A model generated the notes under the pieces. The model made no database searches, had not been told where the DNA came from, and saw only the letters and a list, made by a program, of their open reading frames with translations. The position numbers and the translations under genes were made by a program. Positions 37,409-51,190 of a stretch of 64,000 nucleotides of DNA are shown here, piece after piece (the stretch's first letter is position 1; every line of letters begins with the position of its first letter). The stretch is from Lepidurus packardi (lineage: Eukaryota; Arthropoda; Branchiopoda; Notostraca; Triopsidae). Location: NCBI GenBank assembly GCA_023053545.1, contig JAKZAN010000046.1:310001-374000 (forward strand), read 5' to 3'.

Positions 37409-37459
37409 AATGCGACGCGAACGCGACGTTGGCCGTCTTAAAAAACCAAAAAACAAACA
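37409..37459 (+). repeat. 51-bp A-tailed insert, copy 13 (T subtype)
   Basis: T subtype; the last insert in the window. None is seen in the 12-bp blocks after 39442. Confidence 0.8.
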
Positions 37460-39193
37460 AACAGACGTGCACTTTGATCGGGTCTCTGATCGGGTTTCTA
37501 ATCGGGTCTCTGATCGGGTCTCTGATCGGGTCTCTAATCGGGTCTCTAATCGGGTCTCTGATCGGGTCTCTAATCGGGTCTCTAATCGGGTCTCTAATCG
37601 GGTCTCTGATCGAGTCTCTGATCGGGTCTCTAATCGGGTCTCTGATCGGGTCTCTGATCGGGTCTCTAATCGGGTCTCTAATCGGGTCTCTGATCGGGTC
37701 TCTAATCGGGTCTCTAATCGGGTCTCTGATCGGGTCTCTAATCGGGTCTCTAATCGGGTCTCTGATCGGGTCTCTAATCGGGTCTCTAATCGGGTCTCTG
37801 ATCGGGTCTCTGATTGGGTCTCTGATCGGGTCTCTAATCGGGTCTTTAATCGGGTCTCTGATCGGGTCTCTGATTGGGTCTCTAATCGGGTCTCTAATCG
37901 GGTCTCTAATCGACGTCTCTAATCGAGGTCTCTGATCGGGTCTCTAATCCGGTCTCTAATCGGGTCTCCAATCGGGTCTGTGATCGTGTCTCTAATCGGG
38001 TCTCTGATCGGGTCTCTGATCGGGTCTCTGATCGGGTCTCTGATCGACTCTCTGATCGGGTCTCTGATCGGGTCTCTGATCGGGTCTCTAATCGGGTCTC
38101 TAATCGGGTCTCTGATCGGGTCTCTGATCGGGTCTCTGATCGGGTCTCTGATCGGGTCTCTGATCGGGTCTCTGATCGACTCTCTAATCGGGTCTCTGAT
38201 CGGGTCTCTGATCGGGTCTCTAATCGGGTCTCTAATCGGGTCTCTAATCGGGTCTCTGATCGGGTCTCTGATCGGGTCTTTAATCGGGTTTTTAATCGGG
38301 TCTCTGATCGTGTCTCTGATCGGGTCTCTGATCGGGTCTCTGATCGGGTCTCTAATCGGGTCTCTAATCGGGTCTCTGATCGGGTCTCTGATCTGGTCTC
38401 TAATCGGGTATCTAATCGGGTCTCTGATCGGGTCTCTAATCGGGTCTCTAATCGGGTCTCTGATCGAGTCTCTGATCGGGTCTCTAATCGGGTCTCTGAT
38501 CGGGTCTCTGATCGGGTCTCTAATCGGGTCTCTAATCGGGTCTCTGATCGGGTCTCTAATCGGGTCTCTAATCGGGTCTCTGATCGGGTCTCTAATCGGG
38601 TCTCTAATCGGGTCTCTGATCGGGTCTCTAATCGGGTCTCTAATCGGGTCTCTGATCGGGTCTCTGATTGGGTCTCTAATCGGGTCTCTAATCGGGTCTC
38701 TGATCGAGTCTCTGATCGGGTCTCTGATCGGGTCTCTAATCCGGTCTCTAAGCGGGTCTCTAATCGGGTCTGTGATCGGGTCTCTAATCGGGTCTCTGAT
38801 CGAGTCTCTGATCGGGTCTCTGATCGGGTCTCTGATCGGGTCTCTAATCGGGTCTCTAATCGGGTCTCTGATCGGGTCTCTAATCGGGTCTCTAATCGGG
38901 TCTCTAATCGGGTCTCTGATCGAGTCTCTGATCGGGTCTCTGATCGGGTCTCTAATCGGGTCTCTAATTGGGTCTCTGATCGGGTCTCTAATCGGGTCTC
39001 TAATCGGGTCTCTGATCGGGTCTCTAATCGGGTCTCTAATCGGGTCTCTGATCGGGTCTCTAATCGGTTCTCTAATCGGGTCTCTGATCGGGTCTCTAAT
39101 GGGGTATCTAATCGGGTCTCTAATCGACGTCTCTAATCGAGGTCTCTGATCGGGTCTCTAATCCGGTCTCTAATCGGGTCTCTAATCGGGTCT

Positions 39194-39541
39194 GTGATCG
39201 GGTCTCTAATCGGGTCTATGATCGGGTCTCTGATCGGGTCTCTGATCGGGTCTCTGATCGACTCTCTGATCGGGTCTCTGATCGGTTCTCTAATCGGGTC
39301 TCTGATCGACTCTCTGATCGGGTCTCTGATCGGGTCTCTAATCGGGTCTCTAATCGGGTCTCTGATCGGGTCTCTGATCGGGTCTCTAATCGGGTCTCTA
39401 ATCGGGTCTCTAATCGGGTCTCTGATCGGGTTTCTGATCGGGGACTGAATGAATTCCTTACGGACTGAATGAATTCCTTACGGACTGAATTAATTTCATA
39501 CGGACTGAATTAATTCCTTACTGACTGAATTAATTCCTTAC
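39194..39541. repeat. Duplicated 12-bp/20-bp satellite junction, copy 1
   Basis: The junction and its flanks recur at 58482-58829 with a constant offset of 19,288 bp. On the 12-bp side about 250 bp match with three base differences; about 99 bp of the 20-bp side look identical before the copies diverge (ACGG here, ACGT there). At the junction four G residues are shared (39440-39443). Confidence 0.85.
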
Positions 39542-42500
39542 GGACTGAATTAATTCCTTACGGGCTGAATTAATTCCTTACTGACTGAATTAATTCCTTA
39601 CGGACTGAATTAATTCCTTACGGACTGAATTAATTCCTTACGGACTGAAATATTTCCTTACGGACTGAATTAATTCTTTAGGATTGATTGAATTCCTTTT
39701 TTACTGAATTAATTCCTTACGGACTGAAATAATTCCTTACGGACTGAATTAATTTCTTACGGACTGAATTAATTCCTTACGGACCTAATTAATTCCCTAC
39801 GGACGGAATTAATTCTTTACGGACTTAATTAATTCCTTACGAACTTAATTAATTCCTTACGTACTTAATTAATTCCTTACGGACTGAATTAATTCCTTAC
39901 GGACTGAATTAATTCATTACGGACTGAATTTATTCCTTACGGACTGAATTATTTCCTTACGGACTGAATTAATTCTTTAGGATTGATTGAATTCCTTTCT
40001 TACTGAAAAAATTCCTTACGGACTGAATTAATTTCTTAATTAATTCCTTACGGACTGAATTAATTTCATACGTACTGAATTAATTAATTACGGACTATTA
40101 ATCCATTACGGACTGAAATAAATCCTTACGGACTTAATTAATTCCTTACGGACTGAATTAATTCCTTACGGACTGAATTAATTCCTTACGGACTGAATTA
40201 GTTCCTTACGGACTGAATTAATTCTTTAGGATTGATTGAATTCCTTTCTTACTGAATTAATTCCTTACGGACTGAATGAATTCCTTACGGACTGAATTAA
40301 TTTCATACGGACTGAATTAATACCTTACGGACTGAATTAATTTCATCCGGACTGAATTAATTCATTAAGCACTTAATTAATCCATTACGGACTGAATTAT
40401 TTCCTTACGTATTGAAGTTATTCCTTACGGACTGAATTAATTCCTTACGGACTGAATTAATACCTGACGGACTGAATTAAATCCTTACGGACTGAATTAA
40501 TTCCTTACGGACTTAATTAATTCCTTACGGACTGAATTAATTTCATCCGGACCTAATTAATTCCATACGGACGGAATTAATTCCTTTCGGACTGAATTAA
40601 TTCCTTACGGACTGAATTAATCCATTATGGACTTAATTAATTCCGTAAGGAATGAATGAATTAGTTACGGACTGAAATAATTCCTTACGGACTAAATTAA
40701 TTCCTTACGAACTGAATTAATTCCTTACGGACTGAATTAATTCCTTACGGACTGAATTAATTCCTTACGGACTGAATTATTTCCTTACGGACTGAATTAA
40801 TTCTTTAGGATTGATTGAATTCCTTTCTAACTGAAAAAATTCCTTACGGACTGAATTAATTCATTACGGACTTAATTAATCCATTACAGACTTAATTAAT
40901 TCCTTACGGACTGAATTAATTCCTTACGGACTGTATTAATTCCTTACGGACTGAATTAGTACCTTACGGACTGAATTAATAGTTTAGGATTGATTGAATT
41001 CCTTTCTTACTGAATTAATTCCTTACGGACTGAATTAATTTCATACGGACTGAATTAATACCTTACGGACTGAATTAATTCCTTACGGACTGAATTAATT
41101 CCTTAATTCCTTAATTAATTCCTTACGGACTGAATTAATTTCATCCGGACTGAATTAATTCATTACGCACTTAATTAATCCATTACGGACTGAATTATTT
41201 CCTTACGTACTGAAGTTATTCCTTACGGACTGAATTTATTCCTTACGGACTGAATTAATTCCTTACGGACTGAATTAATTCCTTACGGACTGAATTAATT
41301 CCTTAATTAATTCCTTACGGACTGAATTAATTTCATCCGGACTGAATTATTTCCTTACGGGCTGCATTAATTCCTTACGTACCTAATTAATTCCTTACGG
41401 TCTGAATTAATTCCGTACGGATTTAATTAATTCCTTACGGACTGAATTAATTCCTTACGGACTGAATTAATCCATTATGGACTTAATTAATTCCGTAAGG
41501 AATGAATGAATTAATTACGGACTGAAATAATTCCTTACGGACTAAATTAATTCCTTACGAACTGAATTAACTCCTTACGGACTGAATTAATTCCTTACGG
41601 ACTGAATTAATTCCTTACGGACTGAATTATTTCCTTACGGACTGAATTAATTCTTTAGGATTGATTGAATTCCTTTCTTACTGAAAAAATTCCTTACGGA
41701 CTGAATTAATTCCTTAATTAATTCCTTACGGACTGAATTAATTTCATACGGACTGAATTAATTCATTACGGACTTAATTAATCCATTACGGACTGAATTA
41801 ATTCCTTACGGACTGAATTAATTCCTTACGGACTGAATAAGTTCCTTACGGACTGAATTAATTCTTTAGGATTGATTGAATTCCTTTCTTACTGAATTAA
41901 TTCCTTACGGACTGAATGAATTCCTTACGGAATGAATTAATTTCATACGGACTGAATTAATACCTTACGGACTGAATTAAATCCTTACGGACTGAAATAA
42001 TTTCTTACGGACTGAATTAGTACCTTACGGACTGAATTAAATCTTTACAGACTGAATTAATTTCATACGGACTGAATTAATTCATTACGGACTTAATTAA
42101 TCCATTACGGACTGAATTAATTCATTACGCACTTAATTCTTCCATTACGGACTGAATTAATTCCTTAAGGACTGTATTAATTCCTTACGGATTGAATTAA
42201 TACCTTTCGGACTGAATTAAATCCTTACGGACTGAATTAATTCCTTACGGACTTAATTAATTCCTGAAGGACTTAATTAATTCCTTATGGACTGAATTAA
42301 TTCATTACGGACTGAATTAATTCATTACGGACTGAATTAATACCTTACGGACTGAATTAAATCCTTACGGACTGAGTTAATTCCTTACGGACTTAATTAA
42401 TTCCTTACGGACTGAATTAATTCCTTACGGACTGAATTAATTCCTTACGGACTGAATTAATTCCTTACTGATTGAATTAATTCATACGGACTAAATTAAT

Positions 42501-44860
42501 TCCTTACGGACTGAATTAATTCTTTATGATTGATTGAATTCCTTACTTACTGAATTAATTAGTTACGGACTGAATTAATTCCTTACGGACTGAATTAATT
42601 CCTTACGGACTGAATTAACTACTTAGGGACTGAATTAATTCCTTACGGACTGAATTAATTCTTTAGGGACTGAATTGATTCCTTACGGACTGAATTAATT
42701 CATTACGTACTTAATTAAATCCTTACTGACTTAATTAACTACTTACGGACTGAATTAATTTCTTACGGACTGAATTAATTCCTTACTGACTTTATAAATT
42801 CCTTACGGATTATATCAATACCTTACGGACTTAATTAATTCTTTACGGAATGATTTACTTCCTTACGGACTGAATTAATTACTTACGGACTGAATTAGTT
42901 CCTTACGGACTAAATTATTTACATACGGCCTGAATTAATTTCTTACGGACTGAATTAATTCATTACGGACTTCATTAATCCATTACGGACTTAATTAATT
43001 CATTACGGACTGAATTAATTCATTACGGACTGAATTAATTCATTACGGACTTCATTAATTCCTTACGGACTGAATTAATTCCTTACGGCCTGATTTAATT
43101 CCTTACAGACTGAATTAATTCCTTACGGCCTGATTTAATTCCTTACAGACTGGATTAATTCCTTATGGACTGAATTAATTCCTTACGAACTTAATTAATT
43201 CCTTACGGACTTAATTAATTCCTTACGGACTGAATTGTTTCCTTACGTACTGAATTTAATTCCATAAGGCCTGAATTAATTTCTTATGGACTGAATTAAT
43301 TCATTACGGACTTCATTAATATATTACGGACTTAATTAATTCATTACGGACTGAATTAATTCATTACGGACTGAATTAATTCATTACGGACTTAATTACT
43401 TCCTTACGGACTGAATTAATTCCTTTCGGCCTGATTTAATTCCTTACAGACTGAATTAATTCCTTACGGCCTGATTTAATTCCTTACAGACTGGATTAAT
43501 TCCTCATGGACTGAATTAATTCCTTACGAACTTAATTAATTCCTTACGGACTTAATTAATTCCTTACGGACTGAATTAATTGTACTGATTGTACTGAATG
43601 TATTTCTTACGGACTGAATTAATTCCTTACGGACTGAATTAATTCATTACGGACTTAAATAATTCATTACGGACTGAAATAATTCATTACGGACTGAATT
43701 AATTCCTTACGGACTGAATAAATTCCTTACGGACTGAATTAATTCTTTATGATTGATTGAATTCCTTATTTACTGAATTAATTAGTTACGAACTGAATTA
43801 ATTCATTACGGACTGAATTAATACCTTACGGACTGAATTAAATCCTTACGGACTGAATTAATTCCTTACGGACTGAATTAATACCTTACGGACTGAATTA
43901 AATCCTTACAGACTGAATTAATTCCTTACGGACTGAATTAATTCCTTAATTCCTTAATTAATTCCTTACGGACTGAATTAATTTCATCCGGACTATATTA
44001 ATTCATTACGCACTTAATTAATCCATTACGAACTGAATTAATTCCTTAAGGACTGTATTAATTCCTTACGGACTGAATTAATACCTTACGGACTGAATTA
44101 AATCCTTACAGACTGAATTAATTCCTTACGGACTGAACTTATTCCTTACGGACTGAATTAATTCCTTACGGACTGAATTAATTCCTTACGGACTGAATTA
44201 ATTCCTTAATTAATTCCTTACGGACTGAATTAATTTCATCCGGACTGAATTAATTCATTACGCACTTAATTAATCCATTACGGACTGAATTAATTCCTTA
44301 CGGACTGTATTAATTCCTTACGGACTGAATTAATACCTTACGGACTGAATTAAATCCTTACGGACTGAATTAATTCCTTACGGACTTAATTAATTCCTTA
44401 CGGACTTAATTAATTCCTTACGGACTGAATTAATTCATTACGGACTGAATTAATTCATTACGGACTGAAATAATACCTCACGGACTGAATTAAATCCTTA
44501 CGGACTGAATTAATTCCTTACGGACTTAATTAATTCCTTACGGACTGAATTAATTCCTTACGGACCTAATTAATTCCTTACGGACGGAATTAATTCTTTA
44601 CGGACTTAATTAATTCCTTACGGACTTAATTAATTCCTTACGTACTTAATTAATTCCTTACGGTCTGAATTAATTCCGTACGGATTTAATTATATCCGTA
44701 AGGAATGAATGAATTAATTACGGACGGAAATAATTCCTTACGGACTAAATTAATTCCTTACGGACTGAATTAATTCCTTACGGACTGAATTAATTCCTTA
44801 CGGACTGAATTAATTCCTTACGGACTGAATTATTTCCTTACGGACTGAATTAATTCTTTA

Positions 44861-47800
44861 GGATTGATTGAATTCCTTTCTTACTGAAAAAATTCCTAAC
44901 GGACTGAATTAATTCCTTAATTAATTCCTTACGGACTGAATTAATTTCATACGGACTGAATTAATTCATTACGGACTTAATTAATCCATTACGGACTGAA
45001 TTAATTCCTTACGGACTTAATTAATTCCTTACGGACTGTATAAATTCCTTACGGACTGAATTAATTCCTTACGGACTGAATTAGGTCCTTACGGACTGAA
45101 TTAATTCTTTAGGATTGATTGAATTCCTTTCTTACTGAATTAATTCCTTACGGACTGAATGAATTCCTTACGGACTGAATTAATTTCATACGGACTGAAT
45201 TAATACCTTACGGACTGTATTAATTCCTTACGGACTGAATTAATACCTTACGGACTGAATTAAATCCTTACGGACTGAATTAATTCCTTACGGACTGAAT
45301 TAATACCTTACGGACTGAATTAATACCTTACGGACTGAATTAATTCCTTACGGACTGAATTAATACCTTACGGACTGAATTAAATCCTTACGGACTGAAT
45401 TAATTCCTAACGGACTTAATTAATTCCTTACGGACTGAATTAATTCAATTAGGACTTAATTAATTCCTTACGGACTGAATTAATTCCTTACGGACCTAAT
45501 TAATTCCTTACGGACGGAATTAATTCTTTACGGACTTAATTAATTCCTTACGGACTTAATTAATTCCTTACGTACTTAACTAATTCCTTACGGTCTGAAT
45601 TAATTCCGTACGGATTTAATTAATTCCTTACGGACTGAATTAATTCATTATGGACTTAATCAATTCCGTAAGGAATGAATGAATTAATTACGGACTGAAA
45701 TAATTCCTTACGGACTAAATTAATTCCTTACGGACTGAATTAATTCCTTACGGACTGAATTAATTCCTTACGGACTGAATTAATTCCTTACGGACTGAAT
45801 TTTTTCCTTACGGACTGAATTAATTCTTTAGGATAGATTGAATTCCTTTCTTACTGAATTAATTCACTACGGACTGAAATAATTCCTTACGTACTTAATT
45901 AATTCCTTACGGTCTGAATTAATTCCGTACGGATTTAATTAATTCCGTAAGGAATGAATGAATTAATTACGGACGGAAATAATTCCTTACGGACTAAATT
46001 AATTCCTTACGGACTGAATTAAGTCCTTACGGACTGAATTAATTCCTTACGGACTGAATTAATTCCTTACGGACTGAATTATTTCCTTACGGACTGAATT
46101 AATTCTTTAGGATTGATTGAATTCCTTTCTTACTGAAAAAATTCCTAACGGACTGAATTAATTCCTTAATTAATTCCTTACGGACTGAATTAATTTCATA
46201 CGGACTGAATTAATTCATTACGGACTTAATTAATCCATTACGGACTGAATTAATTCCTTACGGACTTAATTAATTCCTTACGGACTGTATAAATTCCTTA
46301 CGGACTGAATTAATTCCTTACGGACTGAATTAGGTCCTTACGGACTGAATTAATTCTTTAGGATTGATTGAATTCCTTTCTTACTGAATTAATTCCTTAC
46401 GGACTGAATGAATTCCTTACGGACTGAATTAATTTCATACGGACTGAATTAATACCTTACGGACTGTATTAATTCCTTACGGACTGAATTAATACCTTAC
46501 GGACTGAATTAAATCCTTACGGACTGAATTAATTCCTTACGGACTGAATTAATACCTTACGGACTGAATTAATACCTTACGGACTGAATTAATTCCTTAC
46601 GGACTGAATTAATACCTTACGGACTGAATTAAATCCTTACGGACTGAATTAATTCCTAACGGACTTAATTAATTCCTTACGGACTGAATTAATTCAATTA
46701 GGACTTAATTAATTCCTTACGGACTGAATTAATTCCTTACGGACCTAATTAATTCCTTACGGACGGAATTAATTCTTTACGGACTTAATTAATTCCTTAC
46801 GGACTGAATTAATTCCTTACGGACTGAATTAATTCATTATGGACTTAATCAATTCCGTAAGGAATGAATGAATTAATTACGGACTGAAATAATTCCTTAC
46901 GGACTAAATTAATTCCTTACGGACTGAATTAATTCCTTACGGACTGAATTAATTCCTTACGGACTGAATTAATTCCTTACGGACTGAATTTTTCCTTACG
47001 GACTGAATTAATTCTTTAGGATAGATTGAATTCCTTTCTTACTGAATTAATTCACTACGGACTGAAATAATTCCTTACGGACTGAATTAATTCCTTACGG
47101 ACTAAATTAATTCTTTAATTAATTCCGTACGGACTGAATTAATTCATTTCGGACTTAATTAATCGATTACGGACTGAATTAATTCTTTACGTAATGAACT
47201 TATTCCTTACGGACTGAATTAATTCCTTACGGACTGAATTAATACCTTACGGATTTAATTAATTCCTTACGGTCTGAATTAATTCCGTACGGATTTAATT
47301 AATTCCTTACGGACTGAATTAATTCCTTACGGACTGAATTAATTCATTATGGACTTAATTAATTCCGTAAGGAATGAATGAATTAATTACGGACTGAAAT
47401 AATTCTTTACGGACTGAATTAATTCCTTGCGGACTGAATTAGTTCCTTACGGACTGAATTAATTCTTTAGGATTTATTGAATTCCTTTCTTACTGAATTA
47501 ACTACATACGGACTGAATGAATTCCTTACGGACTGAATTAATTCCTTACCCACTGAATTAATACCTTACGGATTTAATTAATTCCTTACGGTCTGAATTA
47601 ATTCCTTACAGACTGGATTAATTCCTCATGGACTGAATTAATTCCTTACGAACTTAATTAATTCCTTACGGACTTAATTAATTCCTTACGGACTGAATTA
47701 ATTGTACTGATTGTACTGAATGTATTTCTTACGGACTGAATTAATTCCTTACGGACTGAACTAATTCCTTACGGACTTAAATAATTCCTTACGGACTGAA

Positions 47801-50800
47801 TTAATTCATTACGGACTGAATTAATTCATTACGGACTGAATTAATACCTCACGGACTGAATTAAATCCTTACGGACTGAAATAATTCCTTACGGACTTAA
47901 TTAATTCCTTACGGACTGAATTAATTCATTACGGACTGAATTAATTCCTTACGGACTGAATTAATTCCTTACGTACTTAATTAATTCCTTACGGTCTGAA
48001 TTAATTCCGTACGGATTTAATTAATTCCTTACGGACTTAATTAATTCCTTACGGACTTAATTAAATCCATACGGACTTAAGTAATTCCTTACGGACTTAA
48101 ATAATTCTTTACGGAATTAATTAATTCATTACGGAATTTATTAATTCATTACGGATTCAATTAATTCATTACGGACTTTCTTAATTCATTACGGACTTAA
48201 TTAGTTCCTTACGGACCTAATTCATTTATTACGGACTTAATTAATTCATTACGAACTTAAATAATTCATTACGGACTTAATTAAATCCTTACGGACTTAA
48301 TTAATTCATTACGGACTTAATTAATTCCTTACGGAATTAATTCATTCATTACGGAATTAAATAATTCATTACGGATTGAATTAATTCATTACGGACTTTA
48401 TTAATTCTTTACGGACTTAATTAATTCCTTACGGACTTAATTAATTCTTTTCGGAATTAATTAATTCATTACGGAATTTATTAATTCATTTCGGATTCAA
48501 TTAATTCATTACGGACTTTCTTAATTCATTACGGACTTAATTAATTCCTTACGGACCTAATTCATACATTACGGACTTTATAAATTCCTTAGGGACTTAA
48601 TTAATTTCTTACGGACTTAGTTAAATCATAACGGACTAAATTAATTCCTTACGGACTTAATTAATTCCTTACGGACTTAATTAATTCCTTACGGAATTAA
48701 TTAATTCCTTACGGCCTTAACTAAATCCCTACGGACTTAATTAATTCCTTACGGACTTAATTAATTCTTTAGGAATTAATTAATTCATTACGGAATTTAT
48801 TAATTCATTACGGATTCAATTAATTCATTACGGACTTTCTTAATTCATTACGGACTTAATTAATTCCTTACAGACTTAATTAATTCAGTAAGGACTTAAT
48901 TAATTCCTTACGGACTTAATTAATTCCTTACGGACTTAATTATTTCATTACGGACTTAATTAATTCCTTACGGACTTAACTAATTCCTTGCGGCCTTAAT
49001 TAAATAAATACGTACTTAATTAATTCCTTACGGTCTGAATTAATTCCGTACGGATTTAATTAATTCCGTAAGGAATGAATGAATTAATTACGGACGGAAA
49101 TAATTCCTTACGGACTAAATTAATTCCTTACGGACTGAATTAATTCCTTACGGACTGAATTAATTCCTTACGGACTGAATTAATTCCTTACGGACTGAAT
49201 TATTTCCTTACGGACTGAATTAATTCTTTAGGATTGATTGAATTCCTTTCTTACTGAAAAAATTCCTAACGGACTGAATTAATTCCTTAATTAATTCCTT
49301 ACGGACTGAATTAATTTCATACGGACTGAATTAATTCATTACGGACTTAATTAATCCATTACGGACTGAATTAATTCCTTACGGACTTAATTAATTCCTT
49401 ACGGACTGTATAAATTCCTTACGGACTGAATTAATTCCTTACGGACTGAATTAGGTCCTTACGGACTGAATTAATTCTTTAGGATTGATTGAATTCCTTT
49501 CTTACTGAATTAATTCCTTACGGACTGAATGAATTCCTTACGGACTGAATTAATTTCATACGGACTGAATTAATACCTTACGGACTGTATTAATTCCTTA
49601 CGGACTGAATTAATACCTTACGGACTGAATTAAATCCTTACGGACTGAATTAATTCCTTACGGACTGAATTAATACCTTACGGACTGGATTAATACCTTA
49701 CGGACTGAATTAATTCCTTACGGACTGAATTAATACCTTACGGACTGAATTAAATCCTTACGGACTGAATTAATTCCTTACGGACTTAATTAATTCCTTA
49801 CGGACTTAATTAATTCCTTACGGACTGAATTAATTCATTACGGACTGAATTAATTCATTACGGACTGAATTAATACCTCAGGGACTGAATTAAATCCTTA
49901 CGGACTGAATTAATTCCTAACTTACTTAATTAATTCCTTACGGACTGAATTAATTCAATTAGGACTTAATTAATTCCTTACGGACTGAATTAATTCCTTA
50001 CGGACCTAATTAATTCCTTACGGACGGAATTAATTCTTTACGGACTTAATTAATTCCTTACGGACTTAATTAATTCCTTACGTACTTAACTAATTCCTTA
50101 CGGTCTGAATTAATTCCGTACGGATTTAATTAATTCCTTACGGACTGAATTGATTCCTTACGGACTGAATTAATTCATTATGGACTTAATCAATTCCGTA
50201 AGGAATGAATGAATTAATTACGGACTGAAATAATTCCTTACGGACTAAATTAATTCCTTACGGACTGAATTAATTCCTTACGGACTGAATTAATTCCTTA
50301 CGGACTGAATTAATTCCTTACGGACTGAATTTTTTCCTTACGGACTGAATTAATTCTTTAGGATAGATTGAATTCCTTTCTTACTGAATTAATTCACTAC
50401 GGACTGAAATAATTCCTTACGGACTGAATTAATTCCTTACGGACTAAATTAATTCTTTAATTAATTCCGTACGGACTGAATTAATTCATTTCGGACTTAA
50501 TTAATCGATTACGGACTGAATTAATTCCTTACGTAATGAACTTATTCCTTACGGACTGAATTAATTCCTTACGGACTGAATTAATACCTTACGGATTTAA
50601 TTAATTCCTTACGGTCTGAATTAATTCCGTACGGATTTAATTAATTCCTTACGGACTGAATTAATTCCTTACGGACTGAATTAATTCATTATGGACTTAA
50701 TTAATTCCGTAAGGAATGAATGAATTAATTACGGACTGAAATAATTCTTTACGGACTGAATTAATTCCTTACGGACTGAATTAGTTCCTTACGGACTGAA

Positions 50801-51190
50801 TTAATTCTTTAGGATTTATTGAATTCCTTTCTTACTGAATTAACTACATACGGACTGAATGAATTCCTTACGGACTGAATTAATTCCTTACCCACTGAAT
50901 TAATACCTTACGGATTTAATTAATTCCTTACGGTCTGAATTAATTCCTTACAGACTGGATTAATTCCTCATGGACTGAATTAATTCCTTACGAACTTAAT
51001 TAATTCATTACGGACTGAATTAATACCTCACGGACTGAATTAAATCCTTACGGACTGAAATAATTCCTTACGGACTTAATTAATTCCTTACGGACTGAAT
51101 TAATTCATTACGGACTGAATTAATTCCTTACGGACTGAATTAATTCCTTACGTACTTAATTAATTCCTTACGGTCTGAATTAATTCCGTA
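44861..51190. repeat. Higher-order copies within the 20-bp satellite
   Basis: A landmark pair (GGATTGATTG followed by a run of A and TTCCTAACGG) starts at 44861, 46110 and 49231, and again at 60915. Stretches after 46110 and after 49231 match over roughly 2 kb at an offset of about 3.1-3.3 kb, with a few length differences. These are approximate limits read by eye. Confidence 0.6.
48010..49008. repeat. T-type sub-array of the 20-bp satellite
   Basis: Here most monomers carry CTTAATTAA in place of CTGAATTAA and often CATTACGGA in place of CCTTACGGA. A distinctive run (ACGGAATTTATTAATTC, ACGGATTCAATTAATTC, ACGGACTTTCTTAATTC) marks it. It is paralogous to 51190-52421 but lacks the 12-bp island found there. 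Confidence 0.75.

Larger units (their letters stand above)
23920..39442. repeat. 12-bp satellite array, block 2
   Basis: Same monomer as block 1. The first 0.5 kb or so continues the higher-order unit interrupted by the transposon and matches 2574 to about 3130. From 28380 onward the TTATCAG and TTAACAG landmarks and the 51-bp insert become frequent (nine inserts between 28558 and 37459). The block ends in a sharp junction: the last GGG at 39440-39442 abuts the 20-bp repeat, with no transitional sequence. Confidence 0.98.

Noticed and set aside
1-39442. CENP-B box within the 12-bp satellite
   Set aside because: CGGG and occasional ATTCGGG occur, but I found no place where TTCG, A and CGGG have the required spacing.
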